Source of the DNA: an uncultured Ruminiclostridium sp.
GTDB taxonomy: Bacteria > Bacillota > Clostridia > Oscillospirales > Ruminococcaceae
Assembly: GCA_910585505.1 (NCBI GenBank)
Contig: CAJUFF010000053.1
Coordinates: forward strand, 1 to 15,651
Direction: 5' to 3'
Length of the DNA stretch: 15,651 bases
Shown: positions 12,616 to 15,651 of the stretch, one piece after another
Position numbering within the stretch: the first letter of the stretch is position 1
Layout of the letters: each line of letters opens with the position of its first letter
Position numbers and translations under genes: made by a program
Notes under the pieces: model-generated
Told to the model about the DNA's origin: nothing
Seen by the model: only the letters and a program-made list of their open reading frames with translations
Database searches by the model: none

Positions 12616-14037
12616 TTATCGTCTGCCTTCTCCGTCCGCGAAGTTCGGCAAAAACTCCCTCAGTTGAGAGCCTCTCTTTACTATCGACCTTGCTTCGGCT
12701 GCGTCTTTTATTTCGCCGAGAGTTATAAGCGTACTCATGGCGTTTCCTATGGCGGTGGCCTCGGTGGGACCGGCAATTACTGTTCTCCCGGTAGCGTTAG
12801 CGGTAAGCTGGCATAAAAAGTCGTCCTTTGATCCGCCTCCGAAAATATATACTGCGGGATAAGTATAGGAAGTAATATTTTCCAGAGCTTCGAGCGTAAC
12901 GGCAAATTCTGCCGCAAGACTCTCATATATTATTCTCAGGGTCTGCGCCAATGACTTAGGCCGCGTCTGCCCGGTTTTTTCGCAGTAATCCCGCACTTTT
13001 TTCGGCATATCTCCGCTTTTCTCCATGAACATGGGGTCGTTAGGGTTTATTTTGGCGATAAAGGGAGGGGCGCTTCTGGCAAATGCCTCCATATCGTTGT
13101 AAGTGAAAACTTCTCCGTTGGCGTTAAAGTATCTTCTGCATTCCTGTAAGAACCAGGTTCCGGAAATATTTTTAAGGAAAGCGGTTCCGTTCATGCCGCC
13201 CTCGTTGGTAAATTCTCCCTCAAAGGAAAGGTCGTTTATGATCGGCTCCTTAAGCTCGGTTCCGAAAAGCGCCCATGTGCCGCAGCTTATATAGGCAAAC
13301 TTCTTTTCCGTTGAAGGCACTGCCACTATTGCGCTGGCGGTATCGTGAGAGGGACAGGCGAAAACCGGGATCTCCCTGTCGGTATATTCCGCTTTAAGGC
13401 AGCCTATCTGTTCTCCGGGCATAACGATTTTACCGAAAATACATTCGGGAAGCTCTAATCTTTTTATAAGGTCAAAATCCCATTTCTTTGTTTTGGGATC
13501 GATTAAGCCAGTGGTTGTGGCAATTGTGTATTCATTGGTCATTGCGCCCGTAAGCCTGTAAGCTATAAGATCCGGCATCATCAAAAAATGATAAGCGGAG
13601 GAAAGCAGCTTCGGGTTGTTTTTGCGTATGGCAAGAAGCTGATACATGGTGTTGATCTGCATCTGCTTGATACCCGTGCGCATATACAGCTCTTTTTCGG
13701 GAATGGTTTCAAAAAGCTTTTCCGGTATTCCGTCGGTGCGCTTGTCACGATAGTTGACGGGTTTCTGCACATATTCTCCGTTTTGATTCAGAAGGGCGAA
13801 GTCCACTCCCCAAGTATCCACGGATACTGCGTCAAAGCCGTAGTCTTCCGCCTTGTCAATGGCCTTGTCCACCTCTTTGAAAATCATATCGATATTCCAG
13901 CAGAGGGCGCCTCCCGAATTGACGGGCGTGTTGACAAAACGGTGTATTTCGGTAGAACAGAAGCTTTTGTTTTCATAGCTGCAAATCAGCGCTCTGCCCG
14001 AGGACGCGCCGAAATCAAAAATCAGTACCTTTTTCAT
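12616..14037 (-). CDS. rhaB: L-rhamnulokinase
   Basis: Phosphorylates L-rhamnulose with ATP to L-rhamnulose 1-phosphate in the cytoplasm. The 473-residue length fits FGGY-family sugar kinases. Landmarks are IFDFGASSGRA at residues 6-16 (ATP loop, RhaB form), VDTWGVDFALL at about 74-84, PVNYRDKRTDG, CPSHDTASAIVAVP and AYISCGTWALFGTEL in the C-terminal domain, and IFGGGSKDDFLCQL. The GASSGR and the pairing with a class II aldolase favour RhaB over xylulo- or fuculokinase. The gene lies 21 bases below the aldolase with an AAAGG site; both read from the promoter at 14764-14792. No rhamnose isomerase or transporter is in the window. Confidence 0.93.
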   Translation of the reverse strand: MKKVLIFDFGASSGRALICSYENKSFCSTEIHRFVNTPVNSGGALCWNIDMIFKEVDKAIDKAEDYGFDAVSVDTWGVDFALLNQNGEYVQKPVNYRDKRTDGIPEKLFETIPEKELYMRTGIKQMQINTMYQLLAIRKNNPKLLSSAYHFLMMPDLIAYRLTGAMTNEYTIATTTGLIDPKTKKWDFDLIKRLELPECIFGKIVMPGEQIGCLKAEYTDREIPVFACPSHDTASAIVAVPSTEKKFAYISCGTWALFGTELKEPIINDLSFEGEFTNEGGMNGTAFLKNISGTWFLQECRRYFNANGEVFTYNDMEAFARSAPPFIAKINPNDPMFMEKSGDMPKKVRDYCEKTGQTRPKSLAQTLRIIYESLAAEFAVTLEALENITSYTYPAVYIFGGGSKDDFLCQLTANATGRTVIAGPTEATAIGNAMSTLITLGEIKDAAEARSIVKRGSQLREFLPNFADGEGRR

Positions 14038-14058
14038 AAAATACGTTTGCCTTTCGTA

Positions 14059-14730
14059 TCAGGAGTATTTTCTGTAACCGGGATGACGTAGCGGACAGCT
14101 TCTACCTATTTCTATGCATTCGTCGATTTTTTCTCTTGAAAGCGGGTGAGCGCCGCCGAGCTGCCTTGCCGTCAGCGATACTTTTGCGTAATGTTCCAAT
14201 GTTTCCATGCGGTAATAAGCCTGCGTAAGATCCGTGCCAACGCAAACCGCTCCGTGGTTTTCCATAAGAATTGTATCGTGATATTGCAGAAACGGCTTGA
14301 TTGATTCGGCAAGCCCCACCGAGCCCGGTGTGTCGTAGGGTGCAATGGGAACGCTGCCCAAAAATATTACCGCTTCGGGCATCGAATAATCGTCAAGGGG
14401 AATATGCGCTATGGCGAAGCCCGTTGCCGTAGGCGGATGAGCGTGTACTACCGCGTTTATGTCCGGGCGTTCATCATAACAGCTCAGGTGCATTTTAAAT
14501 TCCGATGATGGTTTATATCCCGGCGCTTCCTTTATTACCTCATTTTTTCCGTTTACAATTATGAGCATTTCGGGACGGAGTATACGTTTGCTGGTTCCTG
14601 TTGGGGTGGCGAGAAACACGTCTTCGTCAAGCTTTACGGAAATATTCCCGTCATTGGCGGCCACAAATCCCAACTGCCACAAATTGTGTCCGATTTCACA
14701 AATAGCTTCGCGGGCCTCATTTTCTGTCAT
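14059..14730 (-). CDS. Class II sugar-phosphate aldolase (rhamnulose- or fuculose-1-phosphate type)
   Basis: A zinc-dependent aldolase that splits a deoxyketose 1-phosphate into dihydroxyacetone phosphate and L-lactaldehyde. The 223 residues fit the FucA-length branch. Glu77 (SSEFKMH), His96 and His98 (VVHAHPP) and His159 (MENHGAV) match the catalytic acid and zinc ligands of L-fuculose-phosphate aldolase in order and spacing. NDGNISVKL and ATPTGTSKRIL form the phosphate-binding part. Because rhaB follows 21 bases later, rhamnulose 1-phosphate is the likely substrate, although E. coli RhaD is longer (~274 residues). GGGAGG (complement of 14739-14744) is eight bases before ATG. First gene of the operon. 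Confidence 0.9.
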   Translation of the reverse strand: MTENEAREAICEIGHNLWQLGFVAANDGNISVKLDEDVFLATPTGTSKRILRPEMLIIVNGKNEVIKEAPGYKPSSEFKMHLSCYDERPDINAVVHAHPPTATGFAIAHIPLDDYSMPEAVIFLGSVPIAPYDTPGSVGLAESIKPFLQYHDTILMENHGAVCVGTDLTQAYYRMETLEHYAKVSLTARQLGGAHPLSREKIDECIEIGRSCPLRHPGYRKYS

Positions 14731-14763
14731 TTTCTTTTCCTCCCGTTAAATAAATTCATATTT

Positions 14764-14792
14764 ATTTTAACACTTTTGCGTGGGTTTGTCCA
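14764..14792 (-). promoter_or_regulatory. Promoter of the aldolase-rhaB operon
   Basis: On the minus strand TGGACA (complement of 14787-14792) and TAAAAT (complement of 14764-14769) have a 17-base spacer. The predicted start is about 27 bases before the aldolase ATG. No clear operator palindrome overlaps it. Confidence 0.7.
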
Positions 14793-14846
14793 GTGGTTTT
14801 GTTATTTAAAAAGCAAAAAAAATTATAAAATTTATTGGTTTAATAG

Positions 14847-14875
14847 TTGAAAGAAGCGGCATAATATGTTATACT
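14847..14875 (+). promoter_or_regulatory. Promoter of the thioredoxin gene
   Basis: TTGAAA (14847-14852) and TATACT (14870-14875) are 17 bases apart. A second TATAAT overlaps at 14875-14880 but at poor spacing. It is divergent from the aldolase promoter. Confidence 0.75.
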
Positions 14876-14909
14876 ATAATGAAAACAAAACGAAAGGCGG
14901 ATGTATAAA

Positions 14910-15215
14910 ATGTCAACCATAAAGCTTACCTCGCGGAATTTCGACTCCGAGATATCGGAAGGCACCGTATTGGTGGACTTCTGGGCGGAAACCTGCGGTC
15001 CCTGCCGTATGATGGGGCCTATTCTTGAAAAAATAGCTTCGGAGCATCCCGAACATAAAATAGGAAAGGTGGACGTGGCGGCGGAGAACGAGCTTGCTTC
15101 TCAATTCGGAATTTCCGCCATACCGACTTTTATAGTATTCAGAAACGGAAAGGAAGCTGCGAGAAGCGTGGGAGCAATGCCTGAGAGCGCGGTGCTTGAT
15201 TTTATTAATGGATAA
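14910..15215 (+). CDS. trxA: Thioredoxin
   Basis: A cytoplasmic disulfide reductant. The 101-residue product MSTIKLTSRNFDSEISEG... has VLVDFWAETCGPCRMMGPIL with the CGPC active site, the KVDVAAENELASQFGISAIPTF segment with the conserved cis-proline, and FRNGKEAARSVGA; length and order are those of classical thioredoxins. I prefer ATG at 14910 to the in-frame ATG at 14901: the AAAGGCGG site ends at 14900, leaving nine bases to 14910 but none to 14901, and the shorter form matches the family N-terminus. Single gene under its own promoter; a perfect 17 bp stem follows the stop. Confidence 0.95.
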   Translation: MSTIKLTSRNFDSEISEGTVLVDFWAETCGPCRMMGPILEKIASEHPEHKIGKVDVAAENELASQFGISAIPTFIVFRNGKEAARSVGAMPESAVLDFING

Positions 15216-15218
15216 TGA

Positions 15219-15261
15219 CGATTCCGATTTAATCTATAAACAACAGATTAAATCGGAATCG
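15219..15261 (+). repeat. Perfect 17 bp inverted repeat after trxA, possibly its terminator
   Basis: CGATTCCGATTTAATCT (15219-15235) and AGATTAAATCGGAATCG (15245-15261) pair perfectly around a nine-base loop. Only TATCTTT follows, so the U-tract is poor. The size is like the other short inverted repeats in the window, so it may be a family member that also ends the trxA transcript. Confidence 0.65.
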
Positions 15262-15286
15262 TATCTTTAACGGCGATTTTGATTTA

Positions 15287-15340
15287 TACTAATCTTTGAT
15301 CAAGGTGTAGAGAAATGATACGAATAGCCAAAGATTAGTA
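15287..15340 (+). repeat. Inverted repeat of the variable-arm family (copy 2)
   Basis: TACTAATCTTTG (15287-15298) and CAAAGATTAGTA (15329-15340) are perfect 12-base arms. The start AATCTTTGATCAA is the same as in the 1314-1358 copy read on its minus strand, and the loop contains GTGTAGA and ACGAAT, close to that copy's GTATAGACGAAT. Confidence 0.7.
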
Positions 15341-15342
15341 TT

Positions 15343-15470
15343 ATTGCTATCCCATTTAAACTTGCCACAGGACGTAGACGAAAATAAAAAATATCAGGAT
15401 AAAAAGCGCGGGAATATGCGCATATTCCCGCGTCATTTCTCGTTGTCTCTTGACAGCCGTCCGGCGCATA
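15343..15470. repeat. Repeat module sharing its core with the 2491-2650 element
   Basis: ATTGCT.TCCCA.TTAA at 15343 resembles the terminal repeat of the 2491 element. AATATGCGCATATTCC at about 15413 and TTGACAGCCGTCCGGCGCATAA near 15450-15471 match 2564-2579 and 2599-2621 with few changes. It is bounded by variable-arm hairpins on both sides. A perfect 26 bp palindrome lies at 15407-15432. Confidence 0.65.
15356..15469 (-). CDS. Possible 37-residue single-helix membrane peptide in a repeat
   Basis: An ATG-initiated minus-strand frame beginning MRRTAVKRQREMTREYAHIP, followed by ALFILIFFIFVYVLWQV and a stop. The basic front and ~17-residue hydrophobic tail are what a small membrane peptide would look like. 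The upstream sequence offers only a weak GGGA site. The frame starting MRRTAV.RQ and reaching EYAHI recurs in the 2491-2650 element, where the rest diverges. It may be accidental coding in a structured repeat. Confidence 0.25.
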   Translation of the reverse strand: MRRTAVKRQREMTREYAHIPALFILIFFIFVYVLWQV

Positions 15471-15473
15471 ATA

Positions 15474-15523
15474 CTAATTCCCGATCAAAGTATAGACAAA
15501 TTTTGTTGTCGATCGGGAATTAG
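15474..15523 (+). repeat. Inverted repeat of the variable-arm family (copy 3)
   Basis: CTAATTCCCGATC (15474-15486) and GATCGGGAATTAG (15511-15523) are perfect 13-base arms. GATCAAAGTATAGAC is identical to the core of the 1314-1358 copy, while the arm differs at several positions on both sides, always keeping the pairing. Confidence 0.75.
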
Positions 15524-15651
15524 AGCTTGTTTGAAAAATCGGAAACGCCGTCTTTTCGCCCCATAACGGTCATATTCTGCGTCAAAAAGCCTCGTTAAAC
15601 GACGGTTTGACTGCGTTTTTTTCCTTGAAGCTAACCATTTTGGGTCAAAAA
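15524..15651. other. Non-coding end of the window, probably another repeat
   Basis: No gene with a start and ribosome binding site is seen. GTTAAAC/GTTTGAC near 15593-15611 can form a weak hairpin. The stretch runs off the window edge, so its nature cannot be settled here. Confidence 0.3.

Noticed and set aside
14901..14909. Thioredoxin start at the upstream ATG
   Set aside because: The ATG touches the end of the ribosome binding site, leaving no spacing, and adds three residues absent from the family pattern.
15219..15540. CRISPR array made of the clustered repeats after trxA
   Set aside because: The units are inverted repeats of differing sequence and spacing, not identical direct repeats with uniform spacers, and no cas gene is near.

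Overview
The window looks like chromosomal DNA from a low-to-middle GC member of the Bacillota, most likely a gut-type clostridium of the Oscillospirales/Ruminococcaceae kind. This is inferred from AAAGGAG-type ribosome binding sites, TTGaca/TAtaaT promoters with 17-base spacers, the DUF1858-trmK-nif3-rqcH gene string, a BTAD-type regulator, and many palindromic intergenic repeats. I cannot name the species. No rRNA, tRNA, CRISPR array, prophage or transposase gene was seen.

Layout. Positions 1-510 are an AT-rich intergenic stretch holding a consensus promoter and a short structured transcript with competing hairpins, ending in an intrinsic terminator just before a plus-strand YdcF/SanA-like membrane protein (511-1305). 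A small zinc-ribbon membrane protein follows (1431-1859). From 1882 to 14730 everything reads on the minus strand. In transcription order this is: an aldolase-rhamnulokinase operon (14730 to 12616); a SARP/BTAD-type regulator with a degenerate GGDEF-like tail (12097 to 10907); an SGNH-hydrolase lipoprotein (10724 to 9921); a housekeeping string DUF1858, trmK, nif3-like, rqcH, an unknown 131-residue protein and valS (9387 to 2767); and a Phd/ParE-type toxin-antitoxin pair (2465 to 1882). A plus-strand thioredoxin gene (14910-15215) diverges from the aldolase operon. The last ~430 bases carry only repeats.

How the genes work together. The 9387-2767 string is mostly translation-related: TrmK methylates tRNA, RqcH adds C-terminal Ala tails to nascent chains on stalled 60S-like 50S subunits, and ValS charges tRNA-Val. 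The unknown protein between rqcH and valS is therefore of some interest. The aldolase and rhamnulokinase form the lower half of L-rhamnose (or related deoxysugar) breakdown, with no isomerase in view.

The least ordinary part of the window is between the genes. There are (a) a family of about 43-48 bp inverted repeats whose arms differ in sequence but stay complementary, while the outer edge and part of the loop are shared (1314-1358, 5443-5490, 5502-5530, 15219-15261, 15287-15340, 15474-15523, and a decayed one near 12245-12284); (b) a 160 bp MITE-like element with perfect 25 bp terminal inverted repeats at the promoter of the toxin-antitoxin pair; (c) a shared inner module in at least two and probably three repeats that carries short open frames, one predicting a 37-residue single-helix membrane peptide; and (d) a different long inverted repeat at 9609-9747. 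The leader RNA at about 368-456 and the apparent AUA start of the following gene are also worth checking.
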